From: Eubacterium sp.
Lineage (GTDB): Bacteria; Bacillota; Clostridia; Lachnospirales; Lachnospiraceae
Assembly: GCA_017619835.1 (NCBI GenBank)
Contig: JAFZRN010000008.1
Coordinates: 111,056-175,055 of the forward strand
Direction: 5' to 3'
Length of the DNA: 64,000 nucleotides
Shown here: positions 37,253-46,345 of the stretch, in pieces
Numbering within the stretch: the stretch's first letter is position 1
Layout of the letters: the number at the start of each line of letters is the position of its first letter
The notes under the pieces: generated by a model
What the model was told of the DNA's origin: nothing
Seen by the model: the letters and a program-made list of their open reading frames with translations, nothing else
Database searches by the model: none
Program-made: the position numbers and the translations under genes

Positions 37253-38158
37253 ATGGAAGAAGCGCTCAGCAGAAAAAGCAAGATCATAAAGGCTCTGGTG
37301 GCAGAGTTCAACAGCAATAAATACTTTGCGGATAAGCATTCCGCAGAAGTTGTCGGTGTGAGTGAACTGGAAAGTGACTTTACTTATCCGGAGCATCTTG
37401 AATCCGAGATAGTTGAGATGGATAACTTCAAGATGGAAGTCTTAAGGTGGAAGGAATCCGATAGTAAATGGGTCATCCTTATGTTTCATGGCGGAGGCTA
37501 TGTCGGAGCATTCAGAAAGCATTATAAGCATATGGCGGCACTTTACAGTGAAGTCGGTAAAGGAGCTACGGTGGTTTCGGTTGATTACAGGGTTGCTCCC
37601 GAGCATCCGTTTCCTGCGGCTCTTGAAGACGCAACGGCTGCCTATGACTGGGTTCTTGATCAGGGCTGGAATAATGATCAGATAGTCCTGGCCGGAGATT
37701 CGGCAGGAGGGGGACTGGCTATGGCTCTCTGCCATACGCTTAAGTCCAGATGGAGAAAGCTCCCTGCCGGAATAATCGCCATGTCTCCGTGGACCGATCT
37801 TACGCTTAGCGGAAGCTCCTATAAAGATAATTATGATATAGATCCGGTTTTCGGAAACGAACGTTCGGAGCTTATATATGATAATCCATATGTTAAAGAT
37901 GCGGATCCGAGGGATCCCAGGATATCGCCTGCATTCGGCGATTTCACGGGCTTTCCTCCGATGCTTATCCAGGTGGGAACAGATGAAATGCTGCTCAGTG
38001 ATTCGGAGATGGTTGCGGCCAAAGCGCATGCTGCCGGAGTGAAGGTGAGATTCACAAAATATAACGGAATGTTCCATGTTTTTCAGATAGCCGGAACCCT
38101 TATGGATGAGTCCAAACATGCATGGGCTGAGGTGAAACGTTTTCTTGAAGAAATATGA
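37253..38158 (+). CDS. Alpha/beta hydrolase (hormone-sensitive lipase family)
   Basis: A 301-residue esterase. The oxyanion-hole motif HGGGYVG is near residue 80, the nucleophile elbow GDSAGGG near 149, an Asp in IQVGTDEML near 243 and the His in YNGMFHVFQ near 274 complete the triad. There is no signal peptide, so it is cytoplasmic. Short acyl esters are usual substrates. Pairing with an acyltransferase suggests that one gene makes and the other removes the same ester, which is inference. Confidence 0.9.
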   Translation: MEEALSRKSKIIKALVAEFNSNKYFADKHSAEVVGVSELESDFTYPEHLESEIVEMDNFKMEVLRWKESDSKWVILMFHGGGYVGAFRKHYKHMAALYSEVGKGATVVSVDYRVAPEHPFPAALEDATAAYDWVLDQGWNNDQIVLAGDSAGGGLAMALCHTLKSRWRKLPAGIIAMSPWTDLTLSGSSYKDNYDIDPVFGNERSELIYDNPYVKDADPRDPRISPAFGDFTGFPPMLIQVGTDEMLLSDSEMVAAKAHAAGVKVRFTKYNGMFHVFQIAGTLMDESKHAWAEVKRFLEEI

Positions 38159-38219
38159 TATTTAATGTATTATATTAGGATAAGGTATTTTAAAGATTAC
38201 TATATATGGGAGGTACTAA

Positions 38220-39470
38220 ATGGAGAAGAAATTTACCAATATGCGGGACATTGCAAGAAGCTTTTCAAACGCCATGAATCTTCTTCGTCCCGAAACGGAA
38301 AACCATCATCAGCGTGTCGCTTATCTGGCATATCATATCGCCGATGAGATGGATTATGATGATGAGGATAAAAAGGATATTTTGTATGCCAGCGTGCTGC
38401 ACGATATCGGAATCGTGCTGATGCCGGAGCTTACCGATAAAAGCAAGAGATATTATTTTAAAGATGTTGCTTCGGCAGGCCTTGGCATAATAGGTGATGT
38501 CCAGAGGCTTAAGCCCGTTTGTGAGATATTCAAGGCGGCTTCACCGGACGGAGGTTTTGACAGAGCTATCTTCGGATCTGACAGATATGTGGACTTTGCC
38601 GAGATAATCAACCTTTCGGACAGAGTATCTTCCATGCTCGATCCCAAGGATGCTGCTTTGAATCAGGTTTCCGATATCTGTGATACCGTATCCGATCTTG
38701 CGGGTGAGGAGATCAGTAATCAGGTTATAGATGCATTCCTCAGATTTGCTGCCAAGGAATATGTATGGATGGAAGTTCTTCATCAGCCGGAGATTTTCCT
38801 CAATTATATCCCTGCAGTAAATGATGTGACTCTGGATGACATGATCGAGATGGCAAGATTCATGTCACGTATCATCGACTTCAGAAGTTCATATACGGCA
38901 ATGCACTCTTCGGGAGTTGCCGCTACGGCTGTAAGACTTGCCGAGATAATGGGTCTTTCCGAGGACGAATGTAAGATGATGTGCGTAGCAAGCTATCTTC
39001 ATGATATCGGAAAGCTTAAGGTTCCTAAGAGCGTTCTCGAAAAGAGTGAGAAGCTTACCGATGCTGAGTTCAATATAGTTAAGGAATATGCATATTATAC
39101 ACATCTGCTTCTTAAGGATATGACAGGCTTTGAACAGATAGGAAGATGGGCATCCCTCCATCATGAGAGACTGAATGGCGGTGGTTATCCTTTCAGACTT
39201 TCTGCAGATGACATACCTATGGGAGCAAGAATAATCGCAATAGCCGATATATTCTCAGCTGTTGCCGAGATAAGATCCTATCGTAAAGGTCTTACCAAGG
39301 AAGAGGTTGTGGCAATCTTAAGAGATAATGTCGATAACGGAGCAATGTCCGGATATATCGTTGAAACTCTTATAAATAATTATGACAATATCAATTCCAT
39401 TCGTGAGAAGGAAGTAACAAAAGAAGGTGCACGCTATTTTGCTGCAGCTGTTGATGCGGAGGAGGCATAA
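38220..39470 (+). CDS. HD-GYP protein with tandem HD domains
   Basis: A 416-residue soluble protein behind GGGAGGT. The first HD domain spans about residues 25-75 (NHHQRVAYLAYHIADEMDYD, LHDIG). The second, residues ~225-370, is HD-GYP: MHSSGVAATAVRLAEIMGLSEDE, YLHDIGKLKVP, HHERLNGGGYP and ADIFSAVAE. HD-GYP enzymes hydrolyse cyclic di-GMP, matching the GGDEF enzyme at 1584; the present domain has the GYP motif. No receiver or sensor domain is recognised in the middle. It is followed after six bases by the DHH phosphoesterase. Confidence 0.88.
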   Translation: MEKKFTNMRDIARSFSNAMNLLRPETENHHQRVAYLAYHIADEMDYDDEDKKDILYASVLHDIGIVLMPELTDKSKRYYFKDVASAGLGIIGDVQRLKPVCEIFKAASPDGGFDRAIFGSDRYVDFAEIINLSDRVSSMLDPKDAALNQVSDICDTVSDLAGEEISNQVIDAFLRFAAKEYVWMEVLHQPEIFLNYIPAVNDVTLDDMIEMARFMSRIIDFRSSYTAMHSSGVAATAVRLAEIMGLSEDECKMMCVASYLHDIGKLKVPKSVLEKSEKLTDAEFNIVKEYAYYTHLLLKDMTGFEQIGRWASLHHERLNGGGYPFRLSADDIPMGARIIAIADIFSAVAEIRSYRKGLTKEEVVAILRDNVDNGAMSGYIVETLINNYDNINSIREKEVTKEGARYFAAAVDAEEA

Positions 39471-39476
39471 GGGGAT

Positions 39477-40412
39477 ATGAAAAAAAGACTTGTTACAAGA
39501 AGTGATTTTGACGGACTGGTTTGTGCCATGCTCCTTAAAGAGATGGACATGATCGATGATATCAAGTTTGTTCATCCAAAGGATGTTCAGGACGGAAAGG
39601 TTGAGCTTTCCGAAAATGATATCACAACCAACCTTCCTTTTGATCCCAGGGTAGGGATGGCATTTGATCACCATGAGAGTGAGCTTAAGCGTATCAAGAA
39701 GGAAGATTACGAAGGTAAATATATAATCGACGGAAATGCCAAGTCTGCTGCAAGAGTAGTTTATGACTATTATGGCGGAAAAGAGAAATTCACAAGAGTT
39801 TCCGATGATATAATCATTGCCGTTGATAAGGGTGACAGTGCTGACTTTACAAAGGATGAGATCCTTAATCCCGATGGATGGGTTCTGATGAACTTCATCA
39901 TGGACGCACGTACGGGACTCGGAAGATTCCATGATTTCAGAATATCTAATTATGATCTCATGATGGAACTTATCGACTACTGTGTTGATCACAGCATTGA
40001 TGAGGTTCTTGCTCTTCCGGATGTAAAAGAAAGAGTGGATCTTTACTTTGAGCAGCAGGAGCTTTTCAAGGCTCAGCTTGAAAAGATAACGAGGATCGAA
40101 GATAAGGTTGCCGTTATCGATTTGAGAAATGAAGAGACCATTTACGCGGGAAACCGTTTTATGATATATGCAATGTGGCCTGAGATAGAAATCTCTGTTC
40201 ATGTTGCCTGGGGATTCCAGAAGCAGAATACTGCTGTTATGATCGGAAAATCCATAATCAATAAAAACTCCGACTTTAATATCGGAGAGCTCTGCCTTAC
40301 ATACGGTGGAGGCGGTCATGCAAACGCAGGAACATGTCAGCTTGATAATGATAAGATAGACAGTGAACTTCCTGTCATTCTTGATAAGCTGAATGGAAAG
40401 CTTCCCGTTTAA
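39477..40412 (+). CDS. DHH-family phosphoesterase
   Basis: A 311-residue protein. The N-terminal DHH block has SDFDG (residues 8-12) and DHHES near 63 as metal sites, and the C-terminal DHHA1 block has GGGGHANAGT near 281. The size and arrangement resemble small exopolyphosphatase or nanoRNase/cyclic-dinucleotide hydrolases. NrnA-like proteins degrade pGpG and short RNA; its neighbour is an HD-GYP enzyme that makes pGpG or GMP, so clearing pGpG is an attractive but unproven role. Confidence 0.8.
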   Translation: MKKRLVTRSDFDGLVCAMLLKEMDMIDDIKFVHPKDVQDGKVELSENDITTNLPFDPRVGMAFDHHESELKRIKKEDYEGKYIIDGNAKSAARVVYDYYGGKEKFTRVSDDIIIAVDKGDSADFTKDEILNPDGWVLMNFIMDARTGLGRFHDFRISNYDLMMELIDYCVDHSIDEVLALPDVKERVDLYFEQQELFKAQLEKITRIEDKVAVIDLRNEETIYAGNRFMIYAMWPEIEISVHVAWGFQKQNTAVMIGKSIINKNSDFNIGELCLTYGGGGHANAGTCQLDNDKIDSELPVILDKLNGKLPV

Positions 40413-40447
40413 AAACAAGGTTAAGTTGTACTAACCAACTTGTTTTT
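40411..40447 (+). terminator. Terminator before the hydrogenase operon
   Basis: AAAAACAAG (40411-40419) pairs with CTTGTTTTT (40439-40447), with an inner GTTA/TAAC pairing, ending in a T run. Its right arm abuts the -10 box of the hyd promoter. Confidence 0.7.
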
Positions 40448-40455
40448 AGTATAAT
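40426..40455 (+). promoter_or_regulatory. Sigma-A promoter for hydCBA
   Basis: TTGTAC (40426-40431), 18 bases, then a perfect TATAAT (40450-40455), 40 bases before hydC. The -35 box lies in the loop of the preceding terminator. Confidence 0.6.
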
Positions 40456-40494
40456 GGCTATATCTGATTTTTAATTACTAAAGGAGGTCGACAC

Positions 40495-40980
40495 ATGGCT
40501 AAGCTTAATGCCGCTGCGGCGGCAAAAATCGAGGAAATATGTGCCAGATATAAGGATGAAAAGACTCCTCTCATGATGATTCTCAGTGATATTCAGAATG
40601 AGTATGGCTACATTCCCCTTGAAGTTCAGGAAATTGTTTCAAAGAACACAGGCATTTCCGTTGCCGAGATTTACGGAGTAGTTACATTCTATTCGTTCTT
40701 CTCACTTACTCCAAAGGGTAAGTACGTTATCGGATGCTGTCTGGGTACAGCCTGTTATGTTAAAGGTGCACAGCAGGTTATCGATAAGTTCTCAGAGTTG
40801 ATCGGTATCAAACCGGGAGAGACATCAGAAGATGGACTCTTTACTCTTGATGCTCTTAGATGCATAGGTGCTTGTGGTATAGCACCGGCAGTTAGTATAA
40901 ATGGAAAGGTTTATCCCAAGGTTGAGGTAAATCAGGTTTCAGAGATCATTGAATCCTACAGAAAGGAGGCATCAGCATGA
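40495..40980 (+). CDS. hydC: NAD-dependent [FeFe] hydrogenase, HydC (NuoE-like) subunit
   Basis: A 161-residue subunit with a thioredoxin-like [2Fe-2S] domain: CCLGTACYVKGAQQVID and RCIGACGIAPAVSING hold the four cysteines, in the NuoE pattern. The start follows AAAGGAGG. Its stop overlaps the hydB ATG (ATGA). It relays electrons between the NADH-oxidising HydB and HydA in the trimeric enzyme that makes H2 from NADH and reduced ferredoxin, or the reverse. Confidence 0.93.
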   Translation: MAKLNAAAAAKIEEICARYKDEKTPLMMILSDIQNEYGYIPLEVQEIVSKNTGISVAEIYGVVTFYSFFSLTPKGKYVIGCCLGTACYVKGAQQVIDKFSELIGIKPGETSEDGLFTLDALRCIGACGIAPAVSINGKVYPKVEVNQVSEIIESYRKEASA

Positions 40981-42866
40981 GTAAGATAAATACAGTTGCA
41001 GAGCTGGACAGCAAAGTTGCTGCTTGTACAAAGTGTCTTGATGACAAGCTTGCAGGTGCAGACGATAAGCGTCATATAGTTCTCTGCGGTGGTACAGGAT
41101 GTCTCTCAAGTAATTCAAAAGAGATCACGGATAAATTTGTTGAGGTTCTTGAAGCAAAAGGACTTTCTGATAAGGCTACAGTTAATCAGGTAGGATGCTT
41201 CGGATTCTGTTCACAGGGACCTTTCGTAAAGATCTATCCCGAAGATACACTTTATCGTATGGTTTCCATCGATGATGTTGAGGAGATCGTTGAGAAGGAT
41301 ATCGCAAATGGCGAGATCGTAGAGAGACTTCTCTATGTTGATCCGGCTACAAGCGAGAAGAAGACAAAGCAGGAGGATATCAACTTCTATAAGAAGCAGC
41401 GTCGTGTTGCTCTTCATGGATGTGGTGTTATCAATCCCGAAGATATCAATGAAGCACTTGGAATGGGAGCATTCCAGGGACTTAAGAAAGCTCTTTCAAT
41501 GACACAGCAGGAAGTTCTTGATGAAGTACTTGCTTCAGGACTTCGTGGACGTGGCGGCGGCGGCTTCCCTACAGGAAGAAAATGGCAGTTCGCTTACAAC
41601 GTTGAAGCTGATCAGAAATATGTTGTATGTAATGGTGATGAGGGTGATCCGGGTGCATTCATGGATCGTTCTATCCTTGAGGGTAATCCGCTCGGAGTTA
41701 TCGAGGGTATGATGATCGCAGGTTATGCTTTCGGTGCTTCGGAAGGTTACTTCTATGTACGCGCTGAGTATCCTATCGCTGTTAACAGACTTAAGATAGC
41801 TATAGCTCAGGCTCGTGAGATGGGTCTCCTAGGTGAGAACATCATGGGAACAGGCTTCAGCTTTGATTGTCACATCAGACTTGGTGCAGGTGCATTCGTT
41901 TGTGGTGAGGAGACAGCTCTCCTTAACTCTATCGAAGGTAAACGTGGTATGCCCAGACCTAGACCTCCTTTCCCTGCAGTTAAGGGACTTTGGGGCAAGC
42001 CAACCTGCGTTAACAACGTAGAGACACTTGCATGTGTACCTTACATTCTTCGTGAAGGCGCAGCTGAGTTTGCAGCAGTTGGTACTGAGAAGTCAAAGGG
42101 TACTAAGGTATTCGCTCTCGGTGGTAAAGTTAATAACGTTGGTCTCGTTGAGGTTCCTATGGGAACAACTCTCCGCGAGCTTATATATGATATCGGTGGC
42201 GGAATTCCTAACGGAAAGAAGTTCAAGGCTATCCAGACAGGTGGACCTTCAGGCGGATGTCTTACAGAAGAGTTCCTTGATGAGCCTATCGATTTTGATA
42301 ACTTAGTTCAGAAGGGATCTATGATGGGTTCCGGTGGAGCTATCGTTATGGATGAAGATAACTGTATGGTTGACGTTGCTAAGTTCTACATGGAGTTCAT
42401 CTGTGATGAGTCATGTGGTAAATGTTCACCATGTCGTATCGGTACTAAGAGAATCCTTGAGATACTTACAAAGATCACAGAGGGTAAGGGAACTATGGAA
42501 GATCTCGATACTCTTGAAGAACTTTCTAAGACTATCCAGAAGAATTCACTTTGTGCTCTCGGACAGACAGCAGCTAACCCGGTTAATTCAACACTTAAGC
42601 ATTTCAGAGATGAGTATATCGCTCATATCGTTGACAAGAAGTGTCCTGCTCATGTATGTAAGAGCCTTATGCAGTATAAGATCGATAAGGATAAATGTAT
42701 CGGATGCGGACTTTGCGCTCGCAACTGTCCTGCAGGCTGCATCGAGAAGACCGATTATGTTGCAGAAGGACATAAGCTTCCTTCAATGCAGATCGATGCT
42801 GATAAGTGCGTGAAGTGCGGACTTTGTATGAGTAACTGTAAATTTGCGGCAATATCAAAAGAATAA
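40977..42866 (+). CDS. hydB: NAD-dependent [FeFe] hydrogenase, HydB (NuoF-like) subunit
   Basis: A 629-residue flavoprotein. It has an N-terminal [2Fe-2S] thioredoxin-like part (LCGGTGCLSSNSKEI, CFGFCSQGP), a NuoF core with NADH and FMN loops (GRGGGGFPTGRKW, NGDEGDPGAFMDR), a 4Fe-4S site (SCGKCSPCRIGTKR) and a C-terminal ferredoxin domain with two CxxCxxCxxxC motifs (CIGCGLCARNC, CVKCGLCMSNC). It binds NADH and is the bifurcation site proposed for this family. Its stop lies 14 bases before the hydA ATG. Confidence 0.95.
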   Translation: MSKINTVAELDSKVAACTKCLDDKLAGADDKRHIVLCGGTGCLSSNSKEITDKFVEVLEAKGLSDKATVNQVGCFGFCSQGPFVKIYPEDTLYRMVSIDDVEEIVEKDIANGEIVERLLYVDPATSEKKTKQEDINFYKKQRRVALHGCGVINPEDINEALGMGAFQGLKKALSMTQQEVLDEVLASGLRGRGGGGFPTGRKWQFAYNVEADQKYVVCNGDEGDPGAFMDRSILEGNPLGVIEGMMIAGYAFGASEGYFYVRAEYPIAVNRLKIAIAQAREMGLLGENIMGTGFSFDCHIRLGAGAFVCGEETALLNSIEGKRGMPRPRPPFPAVKGLWGKPTCVNNVETLACVPYILREGAAEFAAVGTEKSKGTKVFALGGKVNNVGLVEVPMGTTLRELIYDIGGGIPNGKKFKAIQTGGPSGGCLTEEFLDEPIDFDNLVQKGSMMGSGGAIVMDEDNCMVDVAKFYMEFICDESCGKCSPCRIGTKRILEILTKITEGKGTMEDLDTLEELSKTIQKNSLCALGQTAANPVNSTLKHFRDEYIAHIVDKKCPAHVCKSLMQYKIDKDKCIGCGLCARNCPAGCIEKTDYVAEGHKLPSMQIDADKCVKCGLCMSNCKFAAISKE

Positions 42867-42879
42867 GGAGGTAACTACT

Positions 42880-44655
42880 ATGGCGATGGTAAATATTAAA
42901 ATAGAAGGCATCTCCTATCAGGTTGAGGAAGGCATTACTATCCTCGAAGCTGCTAAGAAGTGCGGATATGAGATCCCTTCACTTTGTGCATTTAATCATG
43001 GTGAGTGCAATCAGGGTTCATGTCGTGTATGTCTCGTTGAGGCAACCGGAGCAAGAGGCCTTGTAGCATCATGTGTATACCCTGTAGCAGAGGGAATGGA
43101 AATAACTATTTCTTCTCCTGCTGCAACAGCAGCTAGACGTCAGAGCGTTGAACTGCTTCTTTCAAATCATAATAAGAACTGTCAGCAGTGCGACAAGAAC
43201 GGCCAGTGTGAGCTGCTTCATGTAGCAAATATCACAGGCGCAAGAGAGGGTGCTTTCGAAGGTGTTCATTCAGAAACATACTTTGATGAGATAGCTCCCG
43301 GTCTTGTAAGAGATACATCCAAGTGTATCCTTTGCGGAAGATGTATCGAGAGATGTAAGAACGCTCATGGACTCGGAATCCTCGGATTCGAGAACAGAGG
43401 TTTCAGTACATTTGTTGCTCCTGCTGAAAACAGATCATTTGCTGATTCACCATGTATCCAGTGTGGTCAGTGTGTAAACGTATGTCCTACCGGTGCTCTT
43501 ATGGAGCATTCAGAGATAGACAAGATCGATGCAGCATTTGCTGCCGGTAAGGTAGTTATCGCTCAGGCTGCTCCTGCAGTAAGAGCTGCTCTCGGTGAAG
43601 AGTTCGGATATCCTGTCGGAACACCTGTTACAGGTAAGATGGCAGCTGCTATGAGAAGACTTGGATTCAACAGAGTTTACGATGTAAACTTCGGTGCCGA
43701 CCTTACAATCATGGAGGAAGGTACAGAGCTTCTCGGACGTCTCACCAATGGCGGAACACTTCCGATGATCACATCCTGTTCACCCGGATGGATCAACTAT
43801 GCTGAGTATAATTACGGAGATCTTCTTCCTCATCTTTCATCCTGTAAGTCTCCTCACCAGATGCAGGGTGCTATCATCAAGTCCTACTGGGCAGAGCAGA
43901 ACGGCATCAAGCCGGAAGACATTTTCGTTGTATCGGTTATGCCTTGTGTAGCTAAGAAGTTTGAGAAAGACAGAGATCAGCTTAAGGTTAACGGCCTTAA
44001 TGATGTTGATGCTGTTATCACAACAAGAGAGCTTGCTCGTATGATCAAGAGAAGTGGTATCATCTTCAACAGACTTCCCGATGAGGACTGGGATCAGGAT
44101 ATCATGGGCGATTATACAGGTGCCGCTGTTATCTTCGGTGTTACCGGTGGTGTTATGGAAGCTGCTCTTCGTACAGTTTACTTCAAGCTTACAGGTAAGG
44201 AATCTGAGCCGATCGAGTTCAAGGCTGTTCGTGGTCATGACGCAGGTATCAGAGAGGCTTCAGTTGATATCAATGGAACCACTGTTAATGTAGCTATAGC
44301 TTCAGGTATGAAGTCAGCTAAGGTTCTCCTTGATGAGATCAGAGAAGGAAAGTCTAAGTATGCTTTCATCGAGATCATGGGATGTCCCGGCGGATGTATC
44401 AACGGTGGTGGACAGCCATATATCCGTGAGTGCTTCCTTCCTAACGAGGATGATGACATCATGGATACATATAAAGAGAAGAGAGCTCAGGCTCTTTACT
44501 CAGAGGATGAGAGACAGACACTTCGTCAGTCACACAACAATCCTCAGATCATTGAACTTTATGATAAGTTCCTTGGCGAGCCTAACGGCCACAAGGCACA
44601 CGAGCTTCTTCATACTAGCTATGCAGCAAGAGAAGGCTTCAACGAAGTTCAGTAA
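42880..44655 (+). CDS. hydA: [FeFe] hydrogenase catalytic subunit HydA
   Basis: A 591-residue enzyme. The ATG at 42880 follows AAGGAGGT by seven bases; an in-frame ATG earlier inside hydB has no such site. The N-terminal [2Fe-2S] ferredoxin domain (CNQGSCRVCLVEA) is followed by a His/Cys 4Fe-4S site (HNKNCQQCDKNGQC) and two 4Fe-4S clusters (CILCGRCIERC, CIQCGQCVNVC). The H-cluster motifs are all present: L1 TSCSPGW, L2 MPCVAKKFE, L3 EIMGCPGGCINGGGQP. It makes or consumes H2. The maturases HydE, HydF and HydG are not in this window. Confidence 0.97.
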   Translation: MAMVNIKIEGISYQVEEGITILEAAKKCGYEIPSLCAFNHGECNQGSCRVCLVEATGARGLVASCVYPVAEGMEITISSPAATAARRQSVELLLSNHNKNCQQCDKNGQCELLHVANITGAREGAFEGVHSETYFDEIAPGLVRDTSKCILCGRCIERCKNAHGLGILGFENRGFSTFVAPAENRSFADSPCIQCGQCVNVCPTGALMEHSEIDKIDAAFAAGKVVIAQAAPAVRAALGEEFGYPVGTPVTGKMAAAMRRLGFNRVYDVNFGADLTIMEEGTELLGRLTNGGTLPMITSCSPGWINYAEYNYGDLLPHLSSCKSPHQMQGAIIKSYWAEQNGIKPEDIFVVSVMPCVAKKFEKDRDQLKVNGLNDVDAVITTRELARMIKRSGIIFNRLPDEDWDQDIMGDYTGAAVIFGVTGGVMEAALRTVYFKLTGKESEPIEFKAVRGHDAGIREASVDINGTTVNVAIASGMKSAKVLLDEIREGKSKYAFIEIMGCPGGCINGGGQPYIRECFLPNEDDDIMDTYKEKRAQALYSEDERQTLRQSHNNPQIIELYDKFLGEPNGHKAHELLHTSYAAREGFNEVQ

Positions 44656-44687
44656 TTCTTTACAACGCTTAGTTTAAAGGATATAAT

Positions 44688-44717
44688 AAGCGGGTGGGTG
44701 AAACCACCCGCTTGTTT
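44688..44717 (+). terminator. Terminator of the hyd operon
   Basis: AAGCGGGTGG (44688-44697) pairs with CCACCCGCTT (44704-44713) across GTGAAA, followed by GTTTTTA. A ten-pair perfect stem. Confidence 0.93.
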
Positions 44718-44754
44718 TTATTATTGCAGTTTTATAAAAGGAAAAGGAAACAGT

Positions 44755-45240
44755 ATGGCATACGAAAGCTATAAGACCGTTGAAGATTCAAGAACCGAAT
44801 GGATGAAATGCATTCAGTATGAGGATATAAACGGAAACGGACGTCTCTTCGGAGGACGTCTCATGGAATGGATGGATGAGGTTGCAGGCATTGCCGCGAC
44901 CAGACACTGCGGAGGCTATGTGACGACAGCAGCCATTGATAATCTGCAGTTTAAGAAAGGTGCTTTTATCAATGAGATAATCGTTATAAGAGCAAAGCTT
45001 ACATATATCGGCAGAACCTCGATGGAGGTCAGGGTTGATGTATATGTAGAAGAAAGAGAGACCGGTGTCAGACGCGTCATCAACCGGGCATATTTTACCG
45101 AAGTTTATGTAGATGATAAAGGAAGACCGCTTCCTCTTAAGTATGGTCTTAAGCCCGAGACAGAGGTTGAGATCGAAGAGTGGAAGGGTGCCCAGAAACG
45201 TCTTGAGATAAGAAGACGCAGGAGAGTCGAAGGCTTCTAA
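44755..45240 (+). CDS. Acyl-CoA thioesterase (hotdog fold)
   Basis: A 161-residue protein; the ATG at 44755 has AAAAGGAAAAGG upstream, while the in-frame codon at 44698 lies in the hyd terminator. The YciA/BFIT-type hotdog signature is present: NGRLFGGRLMEWMDEVAGIAA, VTTAAIDNLQFKKG and VRVDVYVEERETG. These enzymes hydrolyse acyl-CoA to free acid and CoA; chain-length preference is not readable. The C-terminus is Arg/Lys-rich. Confidence 0.88.
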   Translation: MAYESYKTVEDSRTEWMKCIQYEDINGNGRLFGGRLMEWMDEVAGIAATRHCGGYVTTAAIDNLQFKKGAFINEIIVIRAKLTYIGRTSMEVRVDVYVEERETGVRRVINRAYFTEVYVDDKGRPLPLKYGLKPETEVEIEEWKGAQKRLEIRRRRRVEGF

Positions 45241-45270
45241 TTGTTTTATGTTTTAAAAGGAGAAGAAAGA

Positions 45271-46227
45271 ATGGAACTTAAGAAAGATAATCAGAATAAC
45301 GGACAGACTAATTACAGTCAGCCACAGAACCCATATGGACAGCCACAGAATCCATATGGACAGCCACAGAATCCATTTGGACAGCCACAGAATCCGTATG
45401 GACAGCAGCCGAATTACGGCCAGCCTCAGAATTCATTCGATGCTTTCGATTCACTTCAGAATCAGGCCGTTTTTAATCAGGGTATGAGCCAGACAATGCT
45501 TAACGGTTATTATCAGAATAACGATCAGCCCGGAGATGGCATCGGCGGTGCGGTTGCTCAGGTGAGCGCATCTCTGGTAAACAGTGTACTTACCACCGCA
45601 TTTCTCTATATGTTTATTGCGCTTCTTGTTACCGGAATCACTGCACTTATTGTTGCAGCTAATCCAGCATTCTATATGGCTATACTCGGAGCAGGAAAAT
45701 TCGGTTTAATAATGATATTTATTGTAGAGATTGCCCTTGTATTTGCATGTACTGCAGCTATCAAAAAAGATAATTTTGTGGTGGCGGTGGTTTTATTCAC
45801 TGCTTTTACGATAGTGAACGGAATCACATTTTCGGTAATATTCCTTGCATTTACACTTAGTTCGATAGTTCAGGTATTCTTTATGACATCACTGATCTTC
45901 GGAGTTATGGCTATCTATGGAGCAGTTACAAAGAAAGATCTTACAAGCTGGGGTCCTATCCTTCTCGGAGCGCTTATCGCAATAATCGTTGGTTCCATAA
46001 TCAATATCTTTATTGGTTCAAGTGCCGTTGATTTTATCGTAACTATAGTAGGTATCATTGTATTCACTCTTTTCACTGCATATGATGTTAATAAGATATC
46101 AAAGATGTCCAGAATGAACACAGGTCTTTCTGTTCCGGTACTTGGTCTTTACGGAGCGATGGAGCTTTACCTTGACTTCATCAACCTGTTCCTGAAACTC
46201 CTGAGACTGTTCGGAAAGAGAAAATAG
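45271..46227 (+). CDS. Bax inhibitor-1 family membrane protein with QPQNPYG repeats
   Basis: A 318-residue protein starting at the ATG after AAAAGGAGAAG. Residues ~10-70 are Gln/Asn/Pro-rich with four QPQNPYG-type repeats; then ~45 polar residues and seven hydrophobic segments from ~110 to 300. The C-terminal ITVAF-like pattern here reads FTLFTAYDVNKISKM, with the conserved Asp of the Bax-inhibitor/YccA family (calcium or pH-sensitive channels and protease modulators). The repeat region is an accessory tail of unknown role, probably cytoplasmic. Confidence 0.82.
   Translation: MELKKDNQNNGQTNYSQPQNPYGQPQNPYGQPQNPFGQPQNPYGQQPNYGQPQNSFDAFDSLQNQAVFNQGMSQTMLNGYYQNNDQPGDGIGGAVAQVSASLVNSVLTTAFLYMFIALLVTGITALIVAANPAFYMAILGAGKFGLIMIFIVEIALVFACTAAIKKDNFVVAVVLFTAFTIVNGITFSVIFLAFTLSSIVQVFFMTSLIFGVMAIYGAVTKKDLTSWGPILLGALIAIIVGSIINIFIGSSAVDFIVTIVGIIVFTLFTAYDVNKISKMSRMNTGLSVPVLGLYGAMELYLDFINLFLKLLRLFGKRK
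45319..45402 (+). repeat. Four tandem 21-bp repeats in the Bax-inhibitor-like gene
   Basis: Units begin at 45319, 45340, 45361 and 45382, each CAGCCACAGAAYCCRTWTGGA in pattern, encoding QPQNPYG or QPQNPFG. Shorter degenerate copies continue to about 45435. The units are almost identical, a sign of recent slippage or expansion. Confidence 0.9.
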
Positions 46228-46250
46228 TTAGACATATATAACATTTGTGG

Positions 46251-46279
46251 TTGTTTTAAACAGTAAAGTAGTTTATAAT
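46251..46279 (+). promoter_or_regulatory. Sigma-A promoter for fba
   Basis: TTGTTT (46251-46256), 17 bases, then TATAAT (46274-46279), 66 bases before the fba ATG. The leader contains GCCATTTTGGC, a small hairpin near 46301. Confidence 0.6.
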
Positions 46280-46345
46280 GTGTCACGGAAATGTCACTGT
46301 CGCCATTTTGGCAGTTACGAATAATAAATTTACGGAGGTAACAAA

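Noticed and set aside
39318-40418. A 366-residue open frame on the - strand opposite the DHH gene
   Set aside because: The DHH gene has clear catalytic motifs; the opposite frame is a shadow.
45319-45402. CRISPR array
   Set aside because: Repeats are directly adjacent with no spacers and encode a protein tail.
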